Shown: positions 8,994 to 17,858, counted from the first letter of the stretch. The stretch is DNA of 64,000 bases from Sphingobium sp. TCM1 (GCF_001650725.1 NZ_LXVX01000039.1:125131-189130), one strand, 5' to 3'. Notes: generated by a model from the letters alone, not told the origin. Program-made: numbers and translations.

Positions 8994-10274
8994 ATGAAAT
9001 ATGGCTGGACGGCCGATCATCGTGCGTTGCACAAGCATCGTATGTTTCTGAGCCTTGCCCTGGCAAGTGGCATATTGTTTGCCGCACCCGGCAGCGCGGG
9101 GGGGATTTCCGGCGTCGACGTGCGCGACGACCGCGTCATCGTCCGTTTCGACGACCGGGTCGAGGGCGCATCAGCCTTCCTGCTCGACGCGCCGCGCCGG
9201 ATCGCGCTCGACATCGATGGCGCGCAGATGGGACGCGCCCGCTTCGCGCCGGGTAACGGCGCCATCGCCGCCGTGCGCCAGGGGCAGCTGAACGACGCGA
9301 CGGCGCGCGTGGTGCTGGACCTCGCCGCCCCCGCGACTCTGGGCGACGCCCGGATCGCGCCCGACGGCAAGTCGCTTAGTTTCTCGCTCCAGAACGTGTC
9401 GGACGGCCGTTTCCGCAACGAGGTCGGAAAGGGCCGCACGCGGTTCGATGCGCCCGCCGACATGGCGGCCCGGCCGCAGAAACGGCTCCATTCGATCAGC
9501 GTACCGATCCCGACCGCGGCGCGCGGGGTCGCGCTGCCCGCAGTGGAAGGCGCCAATGACGGCGCGCGGCCGCTGGTGGTGATCGATGCGGGCCATGGCG
9601 GCCATGATCCGGGCGCGATCAACCGGGACAATGGCAAGCGCGAGAAGGATGTGACGCTGGCCATCGCGCAGGCGATCCGCGATCAGCTGGTCAAGGCCGG
9701 CCGGGTGCGCGTGGCGCTGACCCGCGACGACGACAAGTTCCTGGTGCTGCAGGAACGCTATGGCATCGCGCGCCGGCTGGGCGCCGACCTCTTCATCTCG
9801 ATCCATGCCGATGCCGCCGAAAACCCGCAAGCGCGGGGCGCGACCGTCTACACCCTGTCCGAAACCGCATCGGACCGCGAGGCCGCGCGGCTCGCCGCGC
9901 GGGAGAACAAGGCGGACATCATCAACGGCGTCAATCTGGGCAGCCAGTCGGGCGACGTATCCTCGATCCTGATCGACCTGACGCAGCGCGAATCGCTCAA
10001 CATCTCGGCCAGCTTCGCGCGGCTGCTCCAGCGCGAGGCATCGCCGCTGGTGCCGTTCCGCAGCGCCTATCACCGTTTCGCATCGCTCATGGTGCTGAAA
10101 GCGCCCGACACGCCGTCGGTGCTGTTCGAGACGGGCTATATCAGCAATGCCGACGATGCCGCCTTCCTGTCGTCGCGCGAGGGCCAGGGCCGGGTCGCCC
10201 AGGGCGTCGCCCGCGCGATCGAGGTGCATTTCGCCCGCAAGATGGCTATGCGCGGCGGCACGGCGGGCGGTTGA
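8994..10274 (+). CDS. N-acetylmuramoyl-L-alanine amidase with AMIN domain (AmiC-like)
   Basis: 426-residue exported zinc amidase that removes stem peptides from peptidoglycan during daughter-cell separation. A basic lead and hydrophobic segment (about 17-36) form a long signal peptide. An AMIN-like beta region follows (about 37-135), then the Amidase_3 catalytic domain. Zinc and catalytic residues are in DAGHGGHDPG, KREKD, SIHADA and FETGYISN. The start at 8994 has no visible ribosome-binding site; an internal ATG at 9042 (MFLSLALA) would leave a standard signal peptide. It precedes PBP1A by 50 bp, a sensible cell-wall pair. Confidence 0.92.
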   Translation: MKYGWTADHRALHKHRMFLSLALASGILFAAPGSAGGISGVDVRDDRVIVRFDDRVEGASAFLLDAPRRIALDIDGAQMGRARFAPGNGAIAAVRQGQLNDATARVVLDLAAPATLGDARIAPDGKSLSFSLQNVSDGRFRNEVGKGRTRFDAPADMAARPQKRLHSISVPIPTAARGVALPAVEGANDGARPLVVIDAGHGGHDPGAINRDNGKREKDVTLAIAQAIRDQLVKAGRVRVALTRDDDKFLVLQERYGIARRLGADLFISIHADAAENPQARGATVYTLSETASDREAARLAARENKADIINGVNLGSQSGDVSSILIDLTQRESLNISASFARLLQREASPLVPFRSAYHRFASLMVLKAPDTPSVLFETGYISNADDAAFLSSREGQGRVAQGVARAIEVHFARKMAMRGGTAGG

Positions 10275-10313
10275 TCGAAACGCCGCTGGCCTTGCGCGCA
10301 TTTTGACCCTAGA

Positions 10314-10335
10314 GCCTCTTCCCCATGGAAGAGGC
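10314..10335 (+). promoter_or_regulatory. Perfect 9-bp hairpin containing the PBP1A start codon
   Basis: GCCTCTTCC (10314-10322) is exactly complementary to GGAAGAGGC (10327-10335). The loop is CCAT, so the ATG at 10325 spans loop and stem. No Shine-Dalgarno sequence precedes it. If formed in the mRNA it would hide the start codon. Confidence 0.55.
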
Positions 10336-12868
10336 CCGTTCCGAAACCGCCCCGACGTCCTTCGCCTATCGCCTGCGCCGCGACGCCGGCGGCTTTCTGG
10401 ACCGGCTCCGTCCGCTCTGGGGCCGCCGCCTGTTCCGCTGGGCCGCGATCCTGCTGGGCGGCTTCCTGCTCGCCTGCGCCCTTTTCTGGCTGATCTTCGC
10501 GCGCGGCCTGCCCGATGCCGCGACGCTGCTGGAATATGAGCCGCCGCTGCCCACCATGGTGCGCGACATCAACGGCCAACCGGTCCACAGCTATGCCCGC
10601 GAGCGCCGCGTCCAGCTGCAATATAGCGACTATCCGCCGCTGCTGATCCGCGCCTATCTGGCCGCGGAGGACAAGACATTCTTCGACCATCATGGCGTCG
10701 ATTTCCCCGGCTTTGCAGGGGCCGTGGTCGACTATGCGAGCAAGCTGGGATCGGGCCAGCGCGCGCGGGGCGGCTCCACCATCACCCAGCAGGTGGCCAA
10801 GAACCTGCTGATCGGCGACGAATATTCGCCCACCCGCAAGGTCAAGGAGATGATCCTGGCCTGGCGCATCGAAGATGTGCTGTCCAAGCAGCAGATACTC
10901 GAACTCTACCTCAATCAGATTTTCCTCGGCCGCAACGCCTATGGCGTACAGGCCGCCGCGCGCGCCTATTTCGACAAGGATGTCGCCGACCTGCAACTGC
11001 ACGAAATGGCCTATCTGGCCATCCTGCCCAAGGGGCCGGCCAATTATCGCCCCGAAAGCGAAACCGGCCATGCGCGCGCGCTGGAACGGCGCAACTGGGC
11101 GCTGGGCGAGATGGAGAAGAATGGCTGGATCACCGATGCGCAGCGCGATGCGGCGCAGGCCCAGCCGCTGGGCACCGTCGCGGCGCACGGCTCCAGCTTC
11201 GACGCGCGCGCGGGCGGCTATTATATGGAGGAAGTGCGCCGCCGCCTGATCCAGCTGTTCGGCGAGAAGGCGGAAGACAGCCCCAACAGCGTCTATGCCG
11301 GCGGCCTGTGGGTGCGCAGCCCCTATGATCCGGTGGCGCAGGAACGGACGCAGGATGCGCTGCGCAACGGCTTGCTGCGCTTCGATGCGGGACGCGGCTG
11401 GTCCGGGCCGGTCGGCCATATCAATCCCGACAATGGCTGGCAGCGGGAATTGGCCGCCAGCTATATCAGCGTCGATTATGCCAGCTGGCGTGTCGCCGCC
11501 GTCATCGGCCGCTCCGCCAGCGACGCGCGGATCGGCTTTTCCGACGGCACGACCGGCACGCTGCCCGCCGGAATGGCGCAGATGCCCTATCGCCGCACCG
11601 GCGGCCCCGCCTTCGACGCGCTCAAGCCCGGCGACCTCATCGTCGTCGCCCGCAATGGCGCGAGCTGGGCGCTGCGCAACATTCCCGAAGTGTCGGGCGG
11701 CATGGTAGTCGAGGAAGTCCATTCGGGCCGCATCCGCGCGATGCAGGGCGGCTTCGATTCGCGCCTGTCCTCCTACAACCGCGCGACCCAGGCGCTGCGC
11801 CAGCCCGGATCGACCATCAAGCCCTTCGTCTATGCCGCCGCGCTGGACAATGGCATGACGCCGGCCTCCATCATCGTCGATGGCCCCTTGTGCGTCTATC
11901 AGGGCGCGGGCCTCGGCCAGAAATGCTTCCGCAACTTCTCGGGCGGCAGCGCGGGGCCGCAGACGATGCGCTGGGGTGTCGAGCAGTCGCGCAACCTGAT
12001 GACGGTGCGCGCCGCCAGCCAGACCGGCATGGACCGCGTCGTTCGCACGATCAAGGCGATGGGGATCGGCGACTATCAGCCCTATCTCTCCTTCGCGCTG
12101 GGCGCTGGCGAGACGACGGTGGAGCGGATGGTGAACGCCTATGCGGCTCTGGCCAACCAGGGGCGGCAATTTCCGTCCAAGGTGATGGACTATGTGCAGG
12201 ACCGGCGCGGCAAGGTGATCTGGCCGGAGCGCTGGCGTCCATGCGAAGGCTGCAACATGGCGAACTGGGACGGCAAGCCGATGCCCCGCTTCGGCATGGA
12301 GGGCAAGCAGGTGATGAACCCGATGACCGCCTATCAGGTGGTCCACATCACCGAGGGTGTGATCCAGCGCGGCACCGCGACGGTGCTGGCCGACCTCAAT
12401 CGCCCGCTGTTCGGCAAGACGGGGACGACCAACGGCCCGACCAATGTCTGGTTCGTGGGCGGATCGCCCGACTTGGTGGCGGGCGTCTACATCGGCTACG
12501 ACCAGCCGCGCAGCCTGGGCGGCTGGGCGCAGGGCGGCCGCGTCGCCGCGCCGATCTGGAAGGCGGCGATGGCGCCGATGCTGGAAACCATGCCCAAGAC
12601 GCCGTTCATCGCGCCCGCCGGCGTCCGCATGGTCGCGATCGACCGGCGATCGGGCAAGCGTGTCTACGGCGTGTGGCCCGGAACCGACCCCAAGCCAGCC
12701 GTCATCTGGGAAGCGTTCAAGCCCGAATCCGAACCGCGCCGCTCGATCCGCAAGGAAGAGGCCGAGGAACAGGCCAAGGTCGCCGCCGCCCGCGCTGCAT
12801 CGGCCATCTCACGCGGCCGCCAGCGCACCGACGCCGACTTCCTGGAAGGCCAGGGCGGGATTTACTGA
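10325..12868 (+). CDS. mrcA: Bifunctional class A penicillin-binding protein 1A
   Basis: 847-residue peptidoglycan synthase. It has a short cytoplasmic tail, one membrane anchor (about 37-58), and a GT51 glycosyltransferase domain with its catalytic glutamate in AAEDKTFFDHHG (E115) and RGGSTITQQ. A linker/OB-like region follows, then the transpeptidase with SxxK at S496-K499 (GSTIKP), an SRN motif about 50 residues later and KTGT at 698-701. Length is typical for proteobacterial PBP1A. The C-terminal 50 residues are charged and probably disordered. It follows the amidase gene and probably shares its transcript. Confidence 0.95.
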   Translation: MEEARSETAPTSFAYRLRRDAGGFLDRLRPLWGRRLFRWAAILLGGFLLACALFWLIFARGLPDAATLLEYEPPLPTMVRDINGQPVHSYARERRVQLQYSDYPPLLIRAYLAAEDKTFFDHHGVDFPGFAGAVVDYASKLGSGQRARGGSTITQQVAKNLLIGDEYSPTRKVKEMILAWRIEDVLSKQQILELYLNQIFLGRNAYGVQAAARAYFDKDVADLQLHEMAYLAILPKGPANYRPESETGHARALERRNWALGEMEKNGWITDAQRDAAQAQPLGTVAAHGSSFDARAGGYYMEEVRRRLIQLFGEKAEDSPNSVYAGGLWVRSPYDPVAQERTQDALRNGLLRFDAGRGWSGPVGHINPDNGWQRELAASYISVDYASWRVAAVIGRSASDARIGFSDGTTGTLPAGMAQMPYRRTGGPAFDALKPGDLIVVARNGASWALRNIPEVSGGMVVEEVHSGRIRAMQGGFDSRLSSYNRATQALRQPGSTIKPFVYAAALDNGMTPASIIVDGPLCVYQGAGLGQKCFRNFSGGSAGPQTMRWGVEQSRNLMTVRAASQTGMDRVVRTIKAMGIGDYQPYLSFALGAGETTVERMVNAYAALANQGRQFPSKVMDYVQDRRGKVIWPERWRPCEGCNMANWDGKPMPRFGMEGKQVMNPMTAYQVVHITEGVIQRGTATVLADLNRPLFGKTGTTNGPTNVWFVGGSPDLVAGVYIGYDQPRSLGGWAQGGRVAAPIWKAAMAPMLETMPKTPFIAPAGVRMVAIDRRSGKRVYGVWPGTDPKPAVIWEAFKPESEPRRSIRKEEAEEQAKVAAARAASAISRGRQRTDADFLEGQGGIY

Positions 12869-12881
12869 TCGGCGCGGCAGG

Positions 12882-12908
12882 AAAAGGGCCGGAGCGACGC
12901 CCCGGCCC
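12882..12908 (-). terminator. Hairpin terminator between PBP1A and the TPR gene
   Basis: GGGCCGG (12886-12892) pairs with CCGGCCC (12902-12908), 9-nt loop, followed on the minus strand by TTTT. It lies between two convergent genes and probably ends the minus-strand TPR transcript; the stem could also slow plus-strand transcripts. Confidence 0.65.
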
Positions 12909-12928
12909 GCTGCGACAGGGGCAGCGCC

Positions 12929-13702
12929 TTATCCTGCCGCCCCGATCATCGCCGCGATCGACGGCTTGTTGGTTGCGTCGATCGAGCCGTCTGCGGTCAT
13001 CGCCTTGCCCATACTGATCACCTCGTCGCGCAGCCCCTCTTCCATCGAGGTCTGGCTGGCGCCAATGAGAGCCGAGAGCAGGATATTCTTGTTCACGGCA
13101 TCGGCGGGCTGTTCCGCGACCGACTTGCGCGCGAGCGCCAGCGCTTCCTGGTAGAAGGGGTCTGCGCCGTTGGTGTCGCCTGCACCGAGTTTCCGGTTGC
13201 CCAGCTGAATCAGGATGCCCGCCAGGATGTTGCGACTGGCCGCATCGGTCGGCTTCCCCTCCACCAGCTTGCGCCAGTGCGGCAGGGATTCAGCATAAAG
13301 CGCGATCACCTTGTCCATCTGCCCCAGCGCGCCATAGGCGGCCGCGTCGGCATAGAGCGCATTGGCAAGGAAGTTCACATTGTCGATCTTGGTCGGGTCG
13401 GCCTCCACCGCCGTGCGGATGGCGGGGATGGCGGCATCATATTTGGCGACAGCGCCGGCATTGTCGCCGGTCTGTTGCGCGCTCTGTCCGGCGGTGAAGT
13501 CGGTCACTGCCTGATTGAAGGCGGCGATCTCGTCCGGGGTCAGTGCCCTGGCGGCGGGGGCCGTTTCGGCCTTGGCCGCTTCCGCCGGCGCAGCTTCCGC
13601 AGGGGCGCTCTGGGGAGCCGGGGTTTGCTGCGCCAGAGCAGGCGTCGCAAGCGCCAGCGGCGCCGACAGGGTCATCAGAAAAAACTTGGTGAACTCGGCC
13701 AA
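12929..13702 (-). CDS. Exported TPR-like protein of unknown function
   Basis: 257 residues when started at the TTG at 13702, which has a strong AAAGGAGG eight bases upstream; the frame is open further but without such a site. A signal peptide (about 1-24, LATPALAQ) is followed by an Ala/Pro/Glu linker and then helical TPR-like repeats (about 60-250) such as FNQAVTDFTAGQSAQQ. Probably a periplasmic scaffold. It follows the ATP12 gene after about 105 bp on the same strand. No enzyme motif is visible, and I cannot name a family. Confidence 0.75.
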   Translation of the reverse strand: MAEFTKFFLMTLSAPLALATPALAQQTPAPQSAPAEAAPAEAAKAETAPAARALTPDEIAAFNQAVTDFTAGQSAQQTGDNAGAVAKYDAAIPAIRTAVEADPTKIDNVNFLANALYADAAAYGALGQMDKVIALYAESLPHWRKLVEGKPTDAASRNILAGILIQLGNRKLGAGDTNGADPFYQEALALARKSVAEQPADAVNKNILLSALIGASQTSMEEGLRDEVISMGKAMTADGSIDATNKPSIAAMIGAAG

Positions 13703-13807
13703 TGTCAGGGCCTCCTTTGCATGATCGCATCGAAAAGGTCGGTCCGGCGCGGATTTCGCGCGGTCGGGCTTTTCAATCAACGAAGGAATAGCCCGGTTCC
13801 CGATCTT

Positions 13808-14500
13808 TCAAATGCGGCTCATCGCGCAAAAGGCTCCGGCCGTGGAAAATGCAGCGCGGCGATGGGCCGCCCGTTCCGCTGCCTCGGCATCCGCGCCCCA
13901 TTGTTCGGCCTGCCATGCCTCGTCTATCTCGGCCGCCTGCCAGAGCGCGTCGATGTCGTGCCCCCCTTCCACCGCCGCCAGTCCGCAGACCAGAGAGCCG
14001 CTCAACGTCACCAGGGTCGACAGGCCGCAAAGAGTGAAGGGATCGAGCGCCGCGACCGCCGTGCCCAGCCGCGCCAGCATGTCGTCGGGCTGCGGCACCG
14101 GGATGATCCCGTGCGTCACGGCGAAGGTCACGTCATAGCGCGTCCGCGCCCAGTCGAGCAGCGGATCCCAGGCCGCCGCCTGCCGTGCGACCAGCGTGGC
14201 GGGTCCATCGGCCCGGTAGCAGAGCAGATCGCTCTGCGCGTAGCGGGCCACGCCAGCGGCAAAATTATCCCTGTCGGTCGCGACATGATCGATCGCGGCA
14301 TTGGCTAGACCGGTGATCGGCATGGACGCGGGATCGACAACCTCGCCCTGCGCGCGCCATTCGGCCGCGACCGCTTCGGCCAGCGCGGCGGTCGGCAGCG
14401 CCAGGAGCGCGCGCGCGGGGGTGCGGACCGGCCGCCCGTCGAGCTGGATCGACATCCCCTCGCCCTCGACAACCGTGACATCGGTGTAAAAACGCTTCAT
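13808..14500 (-). CDS. ATP12-family ATP synthase F1 assembly chaperone
   Basis: 230 residues starting MKRFYTDVTV, the usual opening of bacterial ATP12 homologues. These bind the F1 alpha subunit before assembly (known from mitochondria; assumed here). Recognisable blocks are QLDGRPVRTPAR, LAEAVAAEWRAQGEVVDP, ITGLANAAIDHV and a region ending HDIDALWQAAEIDEAWQAEQWG. The ATG overlaps the stop of the preceding two-TM gene (ATGA), placing it last in the crcB-rluC-PaiB-HAD run. No ATP synthase genes are in the window. Confidence 0.92.
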   Translation of the reverse strand: MKRFYTDVTVVEGEGMSIQLDGRPVRTPARALLALPTAALAEAVAAEWRAQGEVVDPASMPITGLANAAIDHVATDRDNFAAGVARYAQSDLLCYRADGPATLVARQAAAWDPLLDWARTRYDVTFAVTHGIIPVPQPDDMLARLGTAVAALDPFTLCGLSTLVTLSGSLVCGLAAVEGGHDIDALWQAAEIDEAWQAEQWGADAEAAERAAHRRAAFSTAGAFCAMSRI

Positions 14501-14754
14501 TGCGGCGGCCTTGTGCGGAACAGCGCCAGCAGCAGGCGCGGGACGATGATGAACTGGACCAGGCCGGTGACGACCATGATCGCGCCGAACGCCTTGGCCT
14601 TGTCCCCCTGCACCCAGGAAAAGCGCTGCATGAGGGCAAGAAAGCCGAACATGACGATGAGGGCGCCCGACAGGCGGAAGAGGCCAATCGCGAAATGGCG
14701 CTGGCGGGCGATCTTGTCGGGGTCTGGCCGAGGCGGCGGAGGCATGTCGTTCAT
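14497..14754 (-). CDS. Small two-helix membrane protein
   Basis: 85 residues with a proline-rich cytoplasmic start (MNDMPPPPRPDPD) and two likely membrane helices (about 21-42 and 52-78). No enzymatic motif. It overlaps both neighbours by four bases (HAD phosphatase stop and ATP12 start), so it is almost certainly a real, coupled gene. Placement next to ATP12 suggests, but does not show, a link to respiratory complex assembly. Confidence 0.8.
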   Translation of the reverse strand: MNDMPPPPRPDPDKIARQRHFAIGLFRLSGALIVMFGFLALMQRFSWVQGDKAKAFGAIMVVTGLVQFIIVPRLLLALFRTRPPQ

Positions 14755-15410
14755 GGTGGGCCGATATGGCCGCGCAGTTCCAAACTGTCCATCGCCAGCG
14801 CATGGGCACCGGCGACCAGAAGATCATCGGGGGGATGATAGCCCCAGCCCACGCCGATCGTCCGCGCGCCGGCGGCCAGCCCCATGTCGATGTCGAAACT
14901 GGTGTCGCCGATCATCACCGTAGTCTCCGGCGCCGCGCCCGCTTCGGCCATGGCAGTGTGGAGCATGGAAGGGTGCGGCTTGGACGGGTGCCGGTCAGCG
15001 GTCTGGAGCGTGACGAACCGGTCGAGAATGCCATGATGGGTGAGGCAGAGATGGAGGCCGCGGTCTGACTTTCCGGTCGCCACGCCCAGCAGCCATCCGG
15101 CCCCGTCCAGTTCCCTTACCAGGTCGGCCATGCCGGGATAGAGCGGTTCCGACACCGCATTTTCGCGGCGCAGGGCATGAAAGGCGCGCTTGTAGCAATC
15201 GGCCAGATGATCGTGGAAATCGCTGTCCGCCTCCGGCAGGAGCCGCGCCATCGCGATCGGCAACGACAGGCCGACGGCCGACAGGATCGCCAGCCGCTCG
15301 GGCGGGGTGAGCTTCACTTCCTCGAAGGCGCGGACCATCGCCGTGCAGATACTGTGCTGGCTGTCGACCAGCGTGCCGTCGCAATCGAATACGACCAGTT
15401 TGTTGGTCAT
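14751..15410 (-). CDS. HAD-IA hydrolase, phosphoglycolate-phosphatase-like
   Basis: 219-residue HAD phosphatase. Motif I is FDCDGTLVDS (nucleophile D in the first ten residues), motif II lies in GVATGKS, and motif III/IV show KPHPSML and MIGDTSFDIDMG. The helical C1 cap sits between motifs I and II, which marks subfamily IA as in Gph. The substrate cannot be told from sequence; phosphoglycolate or pyrophosphate are candidates. It follows the PaiB-like gene by 23 bp and overlaps the two-TM gene by four bases. Confidence 0.85.
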   Translation of the reverse strand: MTNKLVVFDCDGTLVDSQHSICTAMVRAFEEVKLTPPERLAILSAVGLSLPIAMARLLPEADSDFHDHLADCYKRAFHALRRENAVSEPLYPGMADLVRELDGAGWLLGVATGKSDRGLHLCLTHHGILDRFVTLQTADRHPSKPHPSMLHTAMAEAGAAPETTVMIGDTSFDIDMGLAAGARTIGVGWGYHPPDDLLVAGAHALAMDSLELRGHIGPP

Positions 15411-15433
15411 GGCCTATCGCTCATGCCCATCGT

Positions 15434-16036
15434 TCATGCCGGCGGCTGCCGCATCAGGGCGGCGATGGCATGGTCGCCCGCCGCCGCCAGCGCATCGGCC
15501 ACACCGGCCCGCGCGGCGTCCGGCTTGTCCTGCCCCAGCTTGGCGGTCCCGTGCATCGCCGCCACGCGCATTTCGAAGCCGACCAGCCCGGTCAGCGTCC
15601 GCTCGAACAAGCCCTCGGTCATCTTGTCGCGGGTCCAGGCCGGCTTGGGCGCGACCCGGCCTTCCTGTTCGGCGCTCAGCGCGTCGACCTGCGCCACGGT
15701 CGCATCATGGTCCAGCCGCACCATCGGCCCCCGCAATTCGACCGCCAGATAGTTCCAGGTCGGCACCTTGTCGGGCAGGCCATACCAGTCGGGACTGACA
15801 TAGGCGTGCGGCCCGGTGACGACGATCAGCGCCTCGCCCTCATCCAGATGCCGCACGATCGGATTGGCGCGGTGGAGATGCAGCCCGATCCGCCGCTCGT
15901 CCAGCCAGACGATCGGCAGGTGGACGGCATGGAGCCGATCCGGCCCGGCCGCGCACAGCAGGCCGAACCCGGTCTGCGCCACGAAGGCGCGCATCGCCAC
16001 CTCGTCCGACCAGCGATAGGGCGCCCCCGGCGTCAT
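15434..16036 (-). CDS. PaiB-like FMN-binding split-barrel protein
   Basis: 200 residues with the features of the PaiB/FMN-binding negative regulator family: an early HAVHLPIVW, then HLHRANPIVRHL, VVTGPHAYVSPDWY, the VPTWNYLAV block and a late QDKPDAARAGV. Family members bind FMN-like cofactors in a split beta barrel; the Bacillus member affects protease and sporulation genes, but many may be enzymes. It overlaps rluC by ATGA and lies in the same run as the HAD phosphatase. Confidence 0.88.
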   Translation of the reverse strand: MTPGAPYRWSDEVAMRAFVAQTGFGLLCAAGPDRLHAVHLPIVWLDERRIGLHLHRANPIVRHLDEGEALIVVTGPHAYVSPDWYGLPDKVPTWNYLAVELRGPMVRLDHDATVAQVDALSAEQEGRVAPKPAWTRDKMTEGLFERTLTGLVGFEMRVAAMHGTAKLGQDKPDAARAGVADALAAAGDHAIAALMRQPPA

Positions 16037-17421
16037 CCCTGGCGCGCGCTCCCCCGCGACCGGCGCTCGCCCTTGCGGCCCTTGCGAATCTGCTTGGCGT
16101 GCTGGCGGGCGGCCTTCTTCTCATCCTCGCGGGTCGGCGTCCGGTCGATCTCGTCGTCCAGCGGCAAATCGCCCAGGCTGAGGTCGAAGCCGAGATCATG
16201 CAGGCTGTTGGCGAAGTGCGTCGGCAATTCGGCCGTCACGTCGACCCGGCCGCCATCGGGATGATCGACCCGGATGCGGCGCGCATGAAGGTGCATCTTT
16301 CGGCTGATCGTGCCGGACAGGAAGGCGTCCTTGCCGCCATATTTGCCGTCCCCCACGATCGGATGGCCGATCGCCGCCATATGCACGCGCAGTTGGTGAG
16401 TGCGGCCGGTATAGGGTTGCAACTCGACCCAGGCGGCGCGATTGCCGGCGCGTTCGATCACGCGATAGCGCGAACGGGCGGGCAGCCCCTCCTCTTCGTC
16501 CACATGCATCTTCTCGCCGCCGGTGCCCGGCTGCTTGGCGATCGGCAGTTCGACCATGCCGTCCTCGATCGAGGGCACGCCCATCACCAGCGCCCAATAG
16601 ACTTTCCGCGCGGTGCGGCTCGAAAAGGCCTTGGCGAAATGGGCGGCAGCACGACTGCTGCGCGCCAGCAACAGCGCGCCCGACGTGTCCTTGTCCAGCC
16701 GGTGAACCAGCTTGGGCCGCGATTCGGCGTCGAACAACAGGCCGTCGAGCAGCTTGTCGACATGCTCGTCGGTCTTGGTGCCGCCCTGCGTGGCGAGGCC
16801 CGGCGGCTTGTTGATGACGATCGCCTGCGCGTCGCGGTGGATCACCATCTCCTGGGCATAGGCGATCTCGTCCGGGGTCAGATCGATCACGCGGACGCGC
16901 TTGGGCTTTTCGGCGGCCTCTGGCTTCTGCTCGGCGGGAGGGACGCGAATCATCTGCCCTTCGGCGATGCGATCGCCCGGCGCGGCGCGCGCGCCATCGA
17001 CCCGCAACTGCCCGGTGCGCGACCAGCGCGACACCAGATTGAAGCCGACATCGGGCAAATGCCGCTGGAACCAGCGATCGAGGCGGATACCGTCGTCGTC
17101 CGCCTTCACCCGGAACTGGCGCACGTCGAGCGAGACGCCCTTGGCGGGGTTGGGCTTTGCCGCCTTGGGCTGAACGGGCGCAGCCTTTGCGGGGGCGGAT
17201 TTCGCCGCCGCCGACTTGGCCGCAGCCGGCGCTCTTGGCTTGAAGGCCGGCTTGTCGCCATCGCCCTGGCGCGGGCCGGACGGCTTGCCGCGACCCGGCG
17301 CGGCGCCGGGCTTGCGATCCGAAGGGCGTCCGCCCGCAGGCTTGCCTCCCCGCGGCCCGGCGCCGCGCGAGTCATTGCCGGACGAACGGGCGCCGCCCTT
17401 GCCTGGAGGCCGCCCCTTCAT
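16033..17421 (-). CDS. RluA-family 23S rRNA pseudouridine synthase with long basic N-terminal extension
   Basis: 462 residues. The first 105 or so are low complexity, rich in Gly, Lys, Arg, Pro and Ala, probably disordered and RNA-binding. An S4-like domain follows (FQRHLPDVGFNLVSRW), then the catalytic domain with the aspartate in LVHRLDKDTSG, and PYTGRTHQLRVH further on. The RluC/RluD branch is likely, with RluC positions most probable; the exact uridines cannot be read from sequence. It overlaps crcB (ATGA) and the PaiB-like gene. Confidence 0.9.
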   Translation of the reverse strand: MKGRPPGKGGARSSGNDSRGAGPRGGKPAGGRPSDRKPGAAPGRGKPSGPRQGDGDKPAFKPRAPAAAKSAAAKSAPAKAAPVQPKAAKPNPAKGVSLDVRQFRVKADDDGIRLDRWFQRHLPDVGFNLVSRWSRTGQLRVDGARAAPGDRIAEGQMIRVPPAEQKPEAAEKPKRVRVIDLTPDEIAYAQEMVIHRDAQAIVINKPPGLATQGGTKTDEHVDKLLDGLLFDAESRPKLVHRLDKDTSGALLLARSSRAAAHFAKAFSSRTARKVYWALVMGVPSIEDGMVELPIAKQPGTGGEKMHVDEEEGLPARSRYRVIERAGNRAAWVELQPYTGRTHQLRVHMAAIGHPIVGDGKYGGKDAFLSGTISRKMHLHARRIRVDHPDGGRVDVTAELPTHFANSLHDLGFDLSLGDLPLDDEIDRTPTREDEKKAARQHAKQIRKGRKGERRSRGSARQG

Positions 17422-17804
17422 GCCGCGACACTCCTGACAACGGTGAGGCCCAGCGCCAGCGCGGCTACGGACCCGATCACCGACGCGAGCGCATAGCCCA
17501 GCGCCAGCGCGACCTGGCCACGCCCGATCATCAGCATCGTTTCCAGGCTGAAGGCGGAAAAGGTGGTGAAGCCGCCGAGCACGCCGACGCCCAGCAGCAG
17601 GCGCATCGGCTCACCCGACACGGCACTGCCCCGCGCCAGCCATCCGGCCAGCAGCCCCATGGCGAATCCGCCGATCAGATTGGCGGCGAAGGTACCCCAG
17701 GGCCAGGCCGCGCCGGGAGCCATCTGCCCGGCGAAGCGCCCCAGTTGATAGCGCAGCGCCGCGCCAACCGCGCCGCCGCCCATCACAAGAAACATATTGG
17801 TCAT
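17418..17804 (-). CDS. crcB: Fluoride exporter CrcB/Fluc
   Basis: 128 residues with four membrane helices forming half of a dual-topology fluoride channel. The motifs GGGAVGAALRY near the start and GVLGGFTTFSAFS in the third helix are diagnostic. It heads a tightly coupled minus-strand run. I saw no fluoride riboswitch in the 75-bp gap upstream; that gap holds a hairpin that may end rsh transcription. Confidence 0.95.
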   Translation of the reverse strand: MTNMFLVMGGGAVGAALRYQLGRFAGQMAPGAAWPWGTFAANLIGGFAMGLLAGWLARGSAVSGEPMRLLLGVGVLGGFTTFSAFSLETMLMIGRGQVALALGYALASVIGSVAALALGLTVVRSVAA

Positions 17805-17833
17805 GCAATCCGCCCTATAGCGATTCCGCCAAA

Positions 17834-17858
17834 GGGGAAAGGCCGTCCCTGGCTTTCC
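17834..17858 (-). terminator. Possible weak terminator after rsh
   Basis: In the rsh-crcB gap, CTTTCC (17853-17858) pairs with GGAAAG (17836-17841), extended by CC/GG across one bulged G, and a pyrimidine-rich stretch follows on the minus strand. The T run is poor, so read-through into crcB is likely. Confidence 0.4.

Noticed and set aside
8746-8997. 83-codon frame before the amidase gene, overlapping its ATG by ATGA
   Set aside because: No ribosome-binding site, odd composition, covers the hairpin and the lower-GC promoter region; probably chance.
10136-12346. 736-codon antisense frame under PBP1A
   Set aside because: His/Ala/Gly/Arg shadow of a well-defined PBP1A gene; no domain visible.
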